64,000 bases of DNA from Paranoxybacillus sp035645275 (GCA_035645275.1 DASQMX010000026.1:62001-126000), one strand, 5' to 3'; positions 8,835 through 18,262 are shown, counted from the stretch's first letter. Numbers and translations are program-made. The notes: generated from the sequence alone by a model not told the origin.

Positions 8835-8855
8835 TGATTAAGGAGGAATTAATTC

Positions 8856-8996
8856 ATGGCAAACAAAAAACAAACTCCATCCAATGAAGTAAATCAAAAG
8901 AAACTCGTTGATGATAAGGTGAAAAAAGCAAGAGAAAATGGATTTGAAGATGACCACATTCGGCGAGTGACACAAAATGGCGCAGATGGTCAATAA
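8856..8996 (+). CDS. Small highly charged protein (46 aa), unknown
   Basis: MANKKQTPSNEVNQKKLVDD and so on to a C-terminal TQNGADGQ. Perfect AAGGAGG eight bases before the ATG and a terminator nine bases after the stop, so it is very probably translated. Hydrophilic, no cysteine, resembles minor spore or cytosolic peptides of Bacillaceae in composition. Likely co-transcribed with the zinc-ribbon gene 22 bp upstream. Confidence 0.7.
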   Translation: MANKKQTPSNEVNQKKLVDDKVKKARENGFEDDHIRRVTQNGADGQ

Positions 8997-9004
8997 CTTC
9001 AAAC

Positions 9005-9042
9005 GAGGCTATCTTATGATAAGATAAGACAGCCTCTAATTG
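9005..9042 (+). terminator. Rho-independent terminator
   Basis: GAGGCT (9005-9010) pairs with AGCCTC (9031-9036) around an AT-rich inner stem, then a T-rich tail. It closes the 8592-8996 pair. Confidence 0.65.
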
Positions 9043-9149
9043 TTCTTTATACTTGATGTCTAACTCTTCGCCTCCATGCAAGCCCTCCAGCGCACTTTGC
9101 GCTTTAGAACTTGACAGGACGTTTGCGTTTTTCTTATGAAGACAAAGTG

Positions 9150-9932
9150 TTATCGATACATCGTCCATGTACCAATATCGTAAAAGCCTAATCGTTTATA
9201 AATGTTACCGGCTTTAGGGTTATCATAAAATAAGCATAGTGTTTTTCTTTCGGAAATGAGGTCTTTTATTAATTTTTGCATAATCGCGCTAGCATAGCCT
9301 TTTTGCCGGTAATTTTCATCTGTACAAACCCCAACGACCATCGCAGAAAGAGAATTTTCAGCGGTAGTAGAAGCGCTTGATACAATCTTCCCATCATCTT
9401 CAATATAATATGTTCTCCCTGTTTTCGTTTCAATAGATGTTACTAACATTCTTCGTGATGAAGGAGTTGTCGTGAACTCAGTGATGCGTTTTCGTAATTC
9501 AATGATTCGGTCAACGTCTTCTATTGTTGCTATTTTTATGTCAGCAGTCACTTCTTCTATGTACTTATCCGTTTTACATTCACAGAAATACATAACTCTC
9601 TTTTTTCCTAACGGTAAGCCCTCTATCCGTTCAAATTGTTCAACGACTTCCGATTTGCCAGACAATTGAATAGAATCATGCTTACTTTTCATTATTTCTG
9701 CAAAACCTTTTACATTAAATGAAGATCTGGCATATGGAATGTATGAATCATAGTACCTTAATAAAACAGCATTTAATGTTCCATCTTCAGCAAACTCACC
9801 CCAAATTTCTTGAAAATCTTTGTCATACCCAAATGCTTCAATATCTCCGATGAGAAAAAGATTAAAAGATGGTTCCTCTTTTAACAACGAAAAAAGTTGT
9901 TTATAGTCTTGAGATGTTAATTTACGAATCAA
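9150..9932 (-). CDS. GNAT family N-acetyltransferase
   Basis: C-terminal GNAT domain is clear: VVGVCTDENYRQKGYASAIM holds the acetyl-CoA pyrophosphate loop (RQKGYA), followed by FYDNPKAGNIYKRLGFYDIG. The N-terminal half (IRKLTSQDYKQLFSLL, FNLFLIGDIEAFGYD) resembles a degenerate second GNAT fold, as in two-domain members. I place the start at the TTG (9932, 261 aa) behind AAAGGGGG; the frame is open for 45 more codons upstream but those are low-complexity and lack a ribosome site. Substrate unknown. Confidence 0.8.
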   Translation of the reverse strand: MIRKLTSQDYKQLFSLLKEEPSFNLFLIGDIEAFGYDKDFQEIWGEFAEDGTLNAVLLRYYDSYIPYARSSFNVKGFAEIMKSKHDSIQLSGKSEVVEQFERIEGLPLGKKRVMYFCECKTDKYIEEVTADIKIATIEDVDRIIELRKRITEFTTTPSSRRMLVTSIETKTGRTYYIEDDGKIVSSASTTAENSLSAMVVGVCTDENYRQKGYASAIMQKLIKDLISERKTLCLFYDNPKAGNIYKRLGFYDIGTWTMYR

Positions 9933-10111
9933 CGCCTTTCCCCCTTTCATTTCTAGTAACAAACAAAAATTCTTTCTATTCAAAATTTTATTTCTAAATA
10001 AAATACCATTTTTCTTCACAGAAAACAACATATTTTTGTAAAATTTGTTAAATGTATAATTAAACAAATCTCGCTCATACTCTATTTATAAAGACAAAAA
10101 GGAGGAAATCA

Positions 10112-10363
10112 ATGCGATTTGTGGATCAGCTTTATGAATACTATAAAGATCGGCTTACTGGTGACGAAGAGGATGTAGAAATTGTCACGTTATCTATACT
10201 TCAAGAACTAAGTCGCAATGATCTTATAACATTCATTAAAGAGATGGATGATAGAGAACTCATGACGATGATTGGCTTATATTTCATTGAAAGTCTAAAA
10301 GCGAAAATAGCAGAAGAAGGAATTGGACAGACGAAAACACCTTCTGCGCAAATACTTCATTAA
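10112..10363 (+). CDS. Small conserved protein (83 aa), possibly DUF6154-like
   Basis: MRFVDQLYEYYKDRLTGDEE then acidic and hydrophobic helices (LSILQELSRNDLITFIKEMD). AAGGAGG precedes the ATG. I recall a Bacillaceae family of this size and pattern (DUF6154) but cannot confirm it. Probably a soluble helical protein. Forms a unit with the 10377 peptide and ends at a shared terminator. Confidence 0.7.
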   Translation: MRFVDQLYEYYKDRLTGDEEDVEIVTLSILQELSRNDLITFIKEMDDRELMTMIGLYFIESLKAKIAEEGIGQTKTPSAQILH

Positions 10364-10376
10364 TGGGGAGTTCGTC

Positions 10377-10514
10377 ATGGCGAAAGAAGAAAAACTAAAT
10401 GAAGAAGCGGCAATGAACAATAATCTACATTCTTCTACTTTTCAAATGAACTATGACATCATTAAACATCATCAACAACCTAAAATAGCTAAAGCAGACA
10501 GAAAAAAGCCTTAG
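10377..10514 (+). CDS. Small hydrophilic protein (45 aa), unknown
   Basis: MAKEEKLNEEAAMNNNLHSS and on to IAKADRKKP. GGGGAG lies six bases before the ATG; its stop codon lies inside the stem of the terminator, and it follows the 10112 gene by 13 bp. Composition (K, E, N, H rich) suits a minor spore-associated or intrinsically disordered peptide. Confidence 0.65.
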   Translation: MAKEEKLNEEAAMNNNLHSSTFQMNYDIIKHHQQPKIAKADRKKP

Positions 10515-10535
10515 TTTTGAGGCTAAGGCTTTTTA
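10503..10535 (+). terminator. Rho-independent terminator
   Basis: AAAAGCCTTAG / CTAAGGCTTTTT stem overlapping the stop codon of the 10377 gene, with a T run. Confidence 0.85.
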
Positions 10536-10592
10536 ACTTCTAAATGTGCCTGAAGAAGCCTAAACGAAGTGAAAATGGAAGCAGTTCAGACG

Positions 10593-12497
10593 TTAGTCCA
10601 TATTCAGTAAGCGTTCCCTAGTTGTAATAAATTCGTCCCACATCGTAATAAATAAATCAATTAACCTCGGATCAAACTGATGTCCGCTTCCATCCATTAA
10701 AATCGCTTTTACTTGTTCTGGAGGAAATGCGTCTTTGTATACTCTCTTAGAAAGTAATGCATCAAACACATCGACAATGGCAACGATTCTTCCTTCAAGA
10801 GGAATTTCTTCTCCTTTTAAGCCGTTTGGATATCCTTGGCCATTCCACCATTCATGATGCGTACAGGCAATAGATGCTGCCATTTGTATAACAGGTAAGT
10901 CCAAGTTAGATAAAATTTGATGTCCAATTTGGGCATGTGTTTTCATTGATTCCCATTCTTCTTTTGTAAGTTTTCCTGGTTTATTTAAAATCGAATCAGG
11001 GATTCCAACCTTCCCGATATCATGAAACTTCGCTGCAATTTGGATGTTTGCAACAAATTTTTCATCACACACAGCTAAACGGGCAAGCATACCAGCAAGA
11101 ATGCCAATTCGATCAACATGATTTTTGGTGTCATCATCACGATATTCTGCTAATTGTAAAAGTTTTTCGATTGTATCGAACATGACTTTTGATTCTCTCG
11201 TTACATCTTGAATAATTAAAAGCGCACGTGAAAGCTCGAATATTTTGTTTTGCGGAAGCGGGCGCACCTTATAATAATGCAATCCATCAATACTTTCAAC
11301 TGTTGTCATCATTGCTTCTTGCTTTCCTTCTAATACAGGACATCCCGAACAAGGCACAGTTCGTTTATACAGTACTTCGTAGCAACGCTTTCCAATTGGC
11401 GAATCTCCAGTCATTCCTAACGATTTTACTAATCGCTTCATTTTCTCATCCGTCCAAGTAAGACGACCGAAATCAATCGTACTAATTTCATATGCATAAA
11501 TCTCAAGAAAATCAAAATCACGTAAAAATAAATACGGTCGTATGATTTCGTTAATCATTGACAAAGTAAACTTTGTGAGCTTCTCAAATGAATGAATATA
11601 TTGTAGAATATATTGATTAGCCAAATACTCTTTTGTAGTAAAAACTCTTTTTAGCGCATCGCAAAGCGATTCGCCAGTAATTTGAAAAAAATTTTCATGA
11701 TATTTGTTCTCGATGATTACTCGACTCCAATCCCGAATAATTCGAAAAAACGCTTCAGATTCTTGGTATATTTTTTCTTGGAAAAATTGCAGCAAGAACG
11801 TTCTAATATAAGCAAAAAAATTTTCTAACTCTATGAATGTGTAGACATGTTCGTCACCAATACGCTGCAAAAGTATATCTCTAAAATGTGTCATGATTTG
11901 CTCTACTTGAAATGAAATATAACCGCTAAATTGATTTAAGTTCTGTATATCTTCATCTGTCACGCCGTTCATTTGTCGAAACTTTTCAAACTCGAAACGA
12001 AGAGGATGTGCCGCTTTTTGTAGTTCGATCCTATAGGCTTCCAACGTTAATTGCATATCAAACGAAAAAAGCGCGTGAATGGCATTGTATAACGGCAAAG
12101 CGAAATCAGGGACTACTCTTGATAAGTGAGCAGAAATAATGTCCGCATATTTTGTATAGGTTGACAAATACCATGTTAACTCTAAGTCAAATTCCGAATG
12201 TTTCAGTCCAATGTTATATCGTTTTTGTATGTACTCATCATTTATTGTTGCTAAAAAGCATTCTTCTAAATATTTTTTTTGTGTTTCTTTTAAGCAAGTG
12301 AGGTTGGAATGTTCATGAATGAGTTTCTCAAGTTTTTCAACTTTCATGATTTCTTCATATAGCTCATCAACAATCACATCAATTAAAGGAACTAAATGAT
12401 TTCGATGATTATAGATTAATTGAAGCTTTTCTTCTGTAACCCCAGTATATTGTAACTGTCTTAACCGATTTTGATCTGTTACAAATATCCGTTTCAT
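10593..12497 (-). CDS. Globin-like sensor / PAS-like / HD-GYP cyclic-di-GMP phosphodiesterase
   Basis: 634 residues from the ATG at 12497 (AAGGGG eight bases upstream; the frame opens 12 codons earlier). Residues ~1-160 look like a protoglobin/globin-coupled sensor: NIGLKHSEFDLELTWYLSTY retains a histidine where the proximal heme ligand sits in HemAT-type globins. A helical linker follows, then a PAS-like segment with RTVPCSGCPVLEG (~390-450). The C-terminal HD-GYP domain is complete: KFHDIGKVGIPDSIL, THAQIGHQIL, THHEWWNGQGYPNGLKGE and IVDVFDALLSKRVYK. HD-GYP enzymes hydrolyse cyclic-di-GMP; an oxygen- or NO-controlled phosphodiesterase is inferred. No membrane segment. Confidence 0.85.
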   Translation of the reverse strand: MKRIFVTDQNRLRQLQYTGVTEEKLQLIYNHRNHLVPLIDVIVDELYEEIMKVEKLEKLIHEHSNLTCLKETQKKYLEECFLATINDEYIQKRYNIGLKHSEFDLELTWYLSTYTKYADIISAHLSRVVPDFALPLYNAIHALFSFDMQLTLEAYRIELQKAAHPLRFEFEKFRQMNGVTDEDIQNLNQFSGYISFQVEQIMTHFRDILLQRIGDEHVYTFIELENFFAYIRTFLLQFFQEKIYQESEAFFRIIRDWSRVIIENKYHENFFQITGESLCDALKRVFTTKEYLANQYILQYIHSFEKLTKFTLSMINEIIRPYLFLRDFDFLEIYAYEISTIDFGRLTWTDEKMKRLVKSLGMTGDSPIGKRCYEVLYKRTVPCSGCPVLEGKQEAMMTTVESIDGLHYYKVRPLPQNKIFELSRALLIIQDVTRESKVMFDTIEKLLQLAEYRDDDTKNHVDRIGILAGMLARLAVCDEKFVANIQIAAKFHDIGKVGIPDSILNKPGKLTKEEWESMKTHAQIGHQILSNLDLPVIQMAASIACTHHEWWNGQGYPNGLKGEEIPLEGRIVAIVDVFDALLSKRVYKDAFPPEQVKAILMDGSGHQFDPRLIDLFITMWDEFITTRERLLNMD

Positions 12498-12596
12498 TTG
12501 CAATTCCCCTTGTTTCGTATAGCGTTCTATCATTATTTTACAACCCGATAGAAAGGATAAAAAGTTACAAAAAAACGAATATTATGACAAACATGG

Positions 12597-12628
12597 ATAA
12601 AAAAGAAACATTGGCATAACCAATGTTT
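12597..12628 (-). terminator. Rho-independent terminator of ilvA
   Basis: Perfect 9-bp stem AAACATTGG / CCAATGTTT (12606-12614 / 12620-12628); on the minus strand it is followed by CTTTTTT. Confidence 0.8.
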
Positions 12629-12654
12629 GTTTCGCTGTCAAAATACCTATATGT

Positions 12655-13863
12655 TTAACCGAGTATTTCAACGACATATCCTTCGTTTGTTAATACTTGA
12701 TGAATTTTCGTAATATGTTCTTGATTTTTTGTCTCTAATGAAAAATAAATTTCTGCTTGTCCTGGCAGCACTTTTGCACCGACACGCTGATGATGAATCG
12801 ACAGAACATTTGCTTCTAATTCAGCAATAATTCGCAGTAACTTATTTAACTGACCAGGTTTATCGGAAATCACGGTTGTAAATGTAACCAATCGCCCTGA
12901 TTCGAAAAGACCACGCTCAATAATTCGGGAAATAAGCGTAACATCCACATTACCGCCGCTTAATATAGAAACCACTTTTTTTCCTTTAAAAGGAAGCTTA
13001 TCATACAAGATGGCTGCAAGCGAACATGCAGCTGAACCTTCGACTAACAATTTATTACGCTCTAGTAGATATAGCATTGTCCGAGAAATTTCCGCTTCAT
13101 CAACGCAAATCACATCGTCCACAAACTTTTGAATGTATTGATAAGTTAATTCACCTGGCTTTTTCACTGCAATTCCGTCAGCAATTGTATCAGATGCTTG
13201 AATAACAATCGGTTTATTATTGCGAAGTGCAGCAGTCATACCAGGACATGCTGATGATTCCACCCCATAGACTTTAATGGAAGGGTTATGTTCTTTCAGA
13301 GCGAATGCTACTCCGGCAAGCAAGCCCCCGCCACCAACCGGACAAAGAACCGCTCCCACATCCGGAAGTTGTTCCAATATTTCTAAAGCGATCGTTCCTT
13401 GTCCAGCGATAACCGCTTCGTCATCGAATGGATGTACGAACGTCGCTCCCCTTTTTCGTTGCAAATCAAGAGCATATTCAAGCGACTCATCAAAAATGTC
13501 ACCATGTAAAATAACCTCAGCACCATATCCTTTCGTTGCTTCGATTTTACTTAATGGTGCCCTTTTTGGCATGACGATTGTGCAAGGAATGCCAATCATG
13601 CTGCTCGAGTAGGCCACTCCTTGCGCATGATTTCCAGCTGAAGCGGCAATCACGCCCCGTTCACGCTCTTCGTTGCTTAGTGACATAATTTTATTAAATG
13701 AGCCACGCACTTTAAAAGAGCCGGTTTTTTGCAAATTTTCCAGCTTCATATACACATCGTTGCCGGACATTTTGCTAAATGTATATGAATAATCTAATGG
13801 AGTTTTATGAATTGTTTTTTCCATTCGTTTTTTAGCCTGCAACACATCATGTAATGTCAGCAT
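12655..13863 (-). CDS. ilvA: Threonine ammonia-lyase (threonine dehydratase) with C-terminal ACT domain
   Basis: 402 residues. Fold-type II PLP enzyme: KTGSFKVRGSFNK contains the PLP lysine, SAGNHAQG and PVGGGGLLAG bind the cofactor phosphate. The last ~80 residues (VTFTTVISDKPGQLNKLLR onward) are a single ACT-like regulatory domain, so this is the medium-length form. It converts threonine to 2-oxobutyrate for isoleucine synthesis or threonine breakdown. Start ATG at 13863 follows AGGTGA by eight bases; the frame opens at a GTG four codons earlier. Monocistronic, with its own terminator. Confidence 0.9.
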   Translation of the reverse strand: MLTLHDVLQAKKRMEKTIHKTPLDYSYTFSKMSGNDVYMKLENLQKTGSFKVRGSFNKIMSLSNEERERGVIAASAGNHAQGVAYSSSMIGIPCTIVMPKRAPLSKIEATKGYGAEVILHGDIFDESLEYALDLQRKRGATFVHPFDDEAVIAGQGTIALEILEQLPDVGAVLCPVGGGGLLAGVAFALKEHNPSIKVYGVESSACPGMTAALRNNKPIVIQASDTIADGIAVKKPGELTYQYIQKFVDDVICVDEAEISRTMLYLLERNKLLVEGSAACSLAAILYDKLPFKGKKVVSILSGGNVDVTLISRIIERGLFESGRLVTFTTVISDKPGQLNKLLRIIAELEANVLSIHHQRVGAKVLPGQAEIYFSLETKNQEHITKIHQVLTNEGYVVEILG

Positions 13864-13980
13864 TTGAATAATCACCTAACTATCTACAAATTTAACCATT
13901 TTAAACGCTTCCAAAGATACATTATATCGATATATTATGATTTGCATCAAGTAAACGGAACAGTATTCGTGTATGTTATG

Positions 13981-15210
13981 TTATAAGCTGTACTCCATGT
14001 TTCTTTTTTCTTCCTTAATGATGTAAAACACATAAAGAAGAAACGGAAACCCGGCAAAACTTAGAAACGCTAAAGAGCCGAATAAATAATTGGCATGAGA
14101 AAAACCGAAAAGAGAAATGAGCAGCCCCCCCAGCGTTGGACCGAAAGCATTTCCGATTGCCGTAAATCCCATTGCTCCAAAGTAGATACCTTTCATGTTT
14201 GGCTTGGCAATTTGGTCAATAAATAAATCGCTCATTGTAAACATCATCACTTCTCCAACAGTAAAAATAATCATTGATATTACCAGCATCCAAGGATGAT
14301 GAAATAACCCGAATAAAAACAAGCCTAAGCCGACCGTAACTGTTCCAAGCAGAATGGAAACAACCGGAGAATAGTATTTTCCTATTCGCGAAACGGGATA
14401 TTGCGCAATTAAAACGGTAATAGCATTAACAACAATTAAATACGAAAATAGCTGAACACCATCTTGAAAATACGGCGCGCTTGATAGATATTGCGGTATG
14501 GTGGAGCTAAACTGTGAATAGCCGGCAATACCTAGCGTCATACCGATCAGCGAAAACAACAATATTTTATCATGAGCAATAATGCGGCATGCCATGATAA
14601 ATGTTGGCTGCGCTTGATTGCTGCTTTTATCTACGGAAACGATATCCCCCACGCGCTTAAACATGATGAATAAACATATACCATACAAAACATAAACAAG
14701 CGCGGTAATCCAAAACGCCGTTGTCGATGTCGCGCTTCCTATTTTTAATCCTACAAGAGGTCCGACCGCTGCACCAACGTTAATCGCGGCATAGCGTAAA
14801 TTGAAAACAAGCAATTTACTTTCTTGTTTTGTAATATCTGATAAAAGCGCACGCGATGAAGGTTCAAAAAAAGAACGGCATAACCCGTTTAAAGCATTTA
14901 ATATAAAAAACGTAAAAACATGTTTGGCGATGGCAAAACCGATAAACACAAGCGACCAAACAAAGATGGACGTCAGCATAATCTGTTTTCTTCCGTAACG
15001 GTCGGATAAATGCCCGCCAATAAAACCACCAAATAAGCTGACAAACGCACTGACCCCGATAATAGTCCCTGCCTCAATGGGACTAATCCCTTTTGTTTTT
15101 GTTAAATAAATCGCAAGAAAGGGAATGGTCATAAACGTGGCCATTCTTGAAAATAAAGTGCCGATGATAATATTTATACTAATCGGATGAAGTTGTTTCA
15201 TCGCTTCCAA
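13981..15210 (-). CDS. MFS transporter (drug:proton antiporter type)
   Basis: 409 residues with twelve hydrophobic stretches. The loop 2-3 signature GGHLSDRYGRKQIML is intact, and the first half has the antiporter-like feature of TM5 (NVGAAVGPLVGLKIG). Start is either the TTG at 15210 (AGGAAAGGA upstream) or the ATG three codons later. Substrate unknown; adjacent divergent gene is a second MFS pump, with a 177-bp shared promoter region. Confidence 0.82.
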   Translation of the reverse strand: MEAMKQLHPISINIIIGTLFSRMATFMTIPFLAIYLTKTKGISPIEAGTIIGVSAFVSLFGGFIGGHLSDRYGRKQIMLTSIFVWSLVFIGFAIAKHVFTFFILNALNGLCRSFFEPSSRALLSDITKQESKLLVFNLRYAAINVGAAVGPLVGLKIGSATSTTAFWITALVYVLYGICLFIMFKRVGDIVSVDKSSNQAQPTFIMACRIIAHDKILLFSLIGMTLGIAGYSQFSSTIPQYLSSAPYFQDGVQLFSYLIVVNAITVLIAQYPVSRIGKYYSPVVSILLGTVTVGLGLFLFGLFHHPWMLVISMIIFTVGEVMMFTMSDLFIDQIAKPNMKGIYFGAMGFTAIGNAFGPTLGGLLISLFGFSHANYLFGSLAFLSFAGFPFLLYVFYIIKEEKRNMEYSL

Positions 15211-15323
15211 TGTTCCTTTCCTATATTTTGATAATAAGGAATACTGTTATTTTTGAGATTTTTATCAACAATTACCATTATAAACAAATGTTATCCGTTT
15301 TTGTATTGATTATAATTCATCTT

Positions 15324-15352
15324 TTGAAAAATAAAGACATTTCGATTATGAT
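15324..15352 (+). promoter_or_regulatory. Sigma-A promoter of the Bmr/Blt-like pump
   Basis: TTGAAA (15324-15329), 17-bp spacer, TATGAT (15347-15352), 35 bp before the ATG at 15388. Confidence 0.65.
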
Positions 15353-15387
15353 ATAAAGGCAATCATGTCATATAATGAGGTGTCATT

Positions 15388-16560
15388 ATGAAAAAACAAC
15401 GTTATCTCCCGCTCTTATTTGCGGTTATGTTTCTCGTCATGGCTGGTTTTGGGATTATTATTCCCGTATTGCCTTTCTTTGCTGAAAAAGTCGGGGCAAA
15501 TCCTACACAATTAGGACTTTTAATGGCTGTATATTCCTTTATGCAGCTCATCTTTGCGCCAATATGGGGACGACTGTCAGATCGCTATGGCCGCAAACCG
15601 ATTTTGCTAATTGGAATTAGCGGGTTAACGATTTCGTTCTTTTTATTCGCTATTTCCACTGAACTTTGGATGCTTTTTGCAGCGCGCATATTAGGCGGTT
15701 TGCTTTCTTCAGCAACGATGCCGACGGCAATGGCATACGTAGCTGATGTGACAACGCCGGAAAACCGTGGAAAAGGCATGGGAATGATTGGTGCAGCAAT
15801 CGGAATAGGATTTATTTTCGGACCGGCAATTGGCGGTATTTTTTCGAAAACAAGCTTAAATATGCCATTCTTTATTGCCGGTTTTCTTTCATTCGCTACT
15901 TCTCTGTTCGTCCTTCTATTTTTAAAAGAATCGCTACCAAAAGAAATGCGTACCCAAAAGTTGCAGCAACGTGAATCGATTTGGAAAGCATTTAGCGGGA
16001 CGATTATTTTTTTATACATACTGCAGTTTTTCGTTTCTTTTTCCCTATCTGGTCTTGAAGCGACATTTGCTTATTATGCGGCAAAGCGAGCGAATATTGG
16101 TTCAACGGAATTAGGATATATTTTTATGATTATGGGGTTGGCTGGTGCATTTGTCCAAGGCGGATTAATCGGTAGACTGATTAAAAAGTACGGCGAAGAA
16201 AAAGTCATTCAAGGCGGAATTATTGTTTCGGCAATCGGCTTTGCATTAATTTTATTCATTAAAGACTTTTTGACAGCCGCTGTATATTTATCCATTTTCG
16301 GAATCGGGAATGGCGTGATTCGCCCATGCCTTTCGTCACTGATTACAAAGCATTCGACAGTTGGACAAGGAAGCGCTACAGGGCTTTTGTCTTCATTTGA
16401 TTCTCTCGGCCGCATTATTGGCCCGCCTATAGCCGGCTGGCTCTTTACAATGATGATTGGACTGCCATATGTGTCTGGCATTGTATTATCTTTTGGCGCA
16501 TTCATTTTATTCTATCTCTTCTCTCGACAAGCAAAAAAGGAAAAAATAACAATGATATAA
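15388..16560 (+). CDS. MFS multidrug efflux transporter (Bmr/Blt/TetA type)
   Basis: 390 residues, twelve TM segments. GRLSDRYGRKPILL (loop 2-3) and the TM5 antiporter motif MIGAAIGIGFIFGPAIGG mark the DHA1 drug:H+ antiporter family, close in length to B. subtilis Bmr and Blt. GAGGTG ribosome site five bases before the ATG. No neighbouring MerR-type activator as beside bmr or blt, so substrate and regulation are open. Confidence 0.85.
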   Translation: MKKQRYLPLLFAVMFLVMAGFGIIIPVLPFFAEKVGANPTQLGLLMAVYSFMQLIFAPIWGRLSDRYGRKPILLIGISGLTISFFLFAISTELWMLFAARILGGLLSSATMPTAMAYVADVTTPENRGKGMGMIGAAIGIGFIFGPAIGGIFSKTSLNMPFFIAGFLSFATSLFVLLFLKESLPKEMRTQKLQQRESIWKAFSGTIIFLYILQFFVSFSLSGLEATFAYYAAKRANIGSTELGYIFMIMGLAGAFVQGGLIGRLIKKYGEEKVIQGGIIVSAIGFALILFIKDFLTAAVYLSIFGIGNGVIRPCLSSLITKHSTVGQGSATGLLSSFDSLGRIIGPPIAGWLFTMMIGLPYVSGIVLSFGAFILFYLFSRQAKKEKITMI

Positions 16561-16570
16561 TGGTCTGCTT

Positions 16571-16630
16571 CCCTCACGACAATATTTAAATCCATTTCTC
16601 TCGTCGTTGAGGGGGCTGACTTTTTGTTTT
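16571..16630 (+). terminator. Probable terminator of the 15388 pump gene
   Basis: CCCTCACGAC pairs with GTCGTTGAGGG (one bulge) across a ~20-base loop, followed by GGCTGACTTTTTG. The long loop makes it a weaker prediction. Confidence 0.5.
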
Positions 16631-16704
16631 TCGACAATTCTTTAGTGAATGGTTTTCTATATTTTTGTTTTCTCATTTAGAACATAGTTTTATTTTATAA
16701 AATT

Positions 16705-16747
16705 ATCAGCAAAAAGACTGCCTTATAGGGACCAGGAAGGCAGTCTT
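16705..16747 (-). terminator. Terminator of the 18259 MFS gene, now 1.5 kb away
   Basis: Perfect 11-bp stem AAGACTGCCTT / AAGGCAGTCTT (16714-16724 / 16737-16747); the T run is on the minus strand. It points to the minus-strand MFS gene at 18259, from which it is separated only by the inserted TnpB element. Confidence 0.7.
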
Positions 16748-16765
16748 CCTTTCACAAAAGTTTAA

Positions 16766-18262
16766 CATGTTCACCGATTCATCTCCCACCTCTAAGCGAA
16801 GTGTAGGCGGGAGATGAATTGGAAGTTTTTTCTTTCTAAAACCGAACATACATTCTATGACAATCTTGTCACCAATTCGATGAAAGGAGGAACCTCTATG
16901 CTCCGTGGGCAAAAAGTGTCCTTTCGTGCATCGAAAACAGATCTCAAGCGGCTCTACGCCTGCAATCGTGAGTCGGCTCTTGTTTGGAATGAGTGTCTTC
17001 GATTAGCGAAGGAATACTTCCTTCAGTATGGCCGATGGATCTCGAAAAGCGAACTGCAAAAACAAACAAAAGGAAAGTTCCATCTTCACAGCCAGTCGAT
17101 TCAAGCTGTATGCCACAAATAGGTCTTCGCTCGACAATCCGCTCAAAAAGCCATTCAACAAGGACTTCGCCATGCTCGTTATCCCTACAGGAAAAAGAAG
17201 TACTTTAACACAAAATGGGCGAAAGACGGCTTCACGATTCATGAAAACGGGAAAATTGCATTGTCGATGGGCATCCATAACGGGAAGAGAGAAAAGCCCA
17301 TTATCGTCTATGCCGCGAATTTGCCTCAAGGAACGATCAAAGAAATTGAATGTTGTTACGATAACGGTTGGTATTTAGCCGTCACTTATGAAGATGGACA
17401 GAAAGCGAAAGCCTATCAACCGGGGCATTCGGTCGGTGTGGATTTAGGCGAAATTCATACGATGGCGGCGTTTTGTGAAAACGGTCAAGCCCTCCTGATT
17501 ACTGGAAGAAAAGTACGCTCTCTTCATCGGTTACGGAATAAAAAACTCGCCGAGATTCAGCGTCATCAATCAAAGTGTCAAAAAGGTTCCCGTCAATGGA
17601 AGAAGTACGAGCCGGCGAAACGGTATGTCTTATCGAAATCAGAGCGGCAGCTGCGGGATGCGCTTCATAAAACAACGAAGCAGTTTGTCGACTGGTGCCT
17701 CGTTCAATCTGTATCGAATGTGTACATCGGAAAAGTCGAGGGAGTCCAGCGAAACACAAGAAAGAAAAAGCGGGCCAACCGGAAACAAGCGCAAAAGCTC
17801 TCGAATTGGTCGTTTGGGAAAGTCAAGCAATATCTCGCCTACAAATTGGCAAAGCACGGCATTCGCCTTAAGGAAGTAGAGGAAACATATACAAGATAGA
17901 CTCCCTGTCTGCCAGAAGAAAAGAAAAGTGTCCAAACGAATTTTTGCATGTTCCTGTGGATACGAAGAACATCGGGACATCCATGGGGCCCGAAACATCT
18001 TAAGCAAAGCGGTGAATCAAAAAATCATTCCTTGGCAGGTGTCAACGAAGCTGACGTATCTACGGGTTGCGTAAGCAAGAAGTAGTAGATGGGTTGTTCC
18101 GCCCCATCGGTGGAAAGCCGATGTTGCTTACTAATCGATCGAGAAGACTTCCGATGAGTTCATCGAGCAGGAGAAGACAGCCTTCTTCTGCGCTGAAGCT
18201 TCTTCGATGGAGTTGGTAAGAAACTCCCACCTCTAAACAACATGTAGGTGGGAGAGGTTCAT
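16766..18262 (+). mobile_element. IS200/IS605-family (IS1341-type, tnpB only) insertion, inactive
   Basis: A 1.5-kb element with no tnpA and a decayed tnpB. Left-end hairpin: 14-bp arms 16778-16791 / 16805-16818 (TTCATCTCCCACCT type, one mismatch). Right-end hairpin: CTCCCACCT / AGGTGGGAG at 18224-18232 / 18246-18254, loop of 13. The right boundary (ending GGTTCAT at 18262) is fixed by identity with a second copy at 38498-38612. The left flank is TTTAA (16761-16765), a typical IS605 target/TAM-like pentamer. The stretch after tnpB, about 18075-18262, is where TnpB omega-RNA is normally encoded; a guide would begin at 18263. Confidence 0.85.
16898..18074 (+). pseudogene. tnpB: tnpB (RNA-guided nuclease TnpB), disrupted
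   Basis: Start ATG behind AAAGGAGG. The protein is intact in type: RuvC aspartate in VGVDLGEIHTMAAF, glutamate in YIGKVEGVQRN, and final aspartate in GYEEHRDIHGARNI, plus the zinc-ribbon pairs CPVC and CSC. Two lesions break it: an in-frame TAG at 17120-17122 after IQAVCHK (frame continues unchanged through ARQSAQKAIQQGLRHA), and a frameshift at about 17890-17905, after EETYTR, that puts the zinc ribbon in another frame, which then runs to the TAA at 18072-18074. As written the protein cannot be made full length. Confidence 0.85.

Noticed and set aside
8854..9168. 104-aa minus-strand open frame over the 8856 peptide
   Set aside because: Antisense to a gene with a good ribosome site and crossing a terminator; composition not protein-like.
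17003..18007. Several open frames antisense to tnpB
   Set aside because: High-GC shadow frames of tnpB without start signals.
16561..18262. CRISPR-associated system
   Set aside because: TnpB is an ancestor-type nuclease but no cas genes or spaced direct repeats are present.
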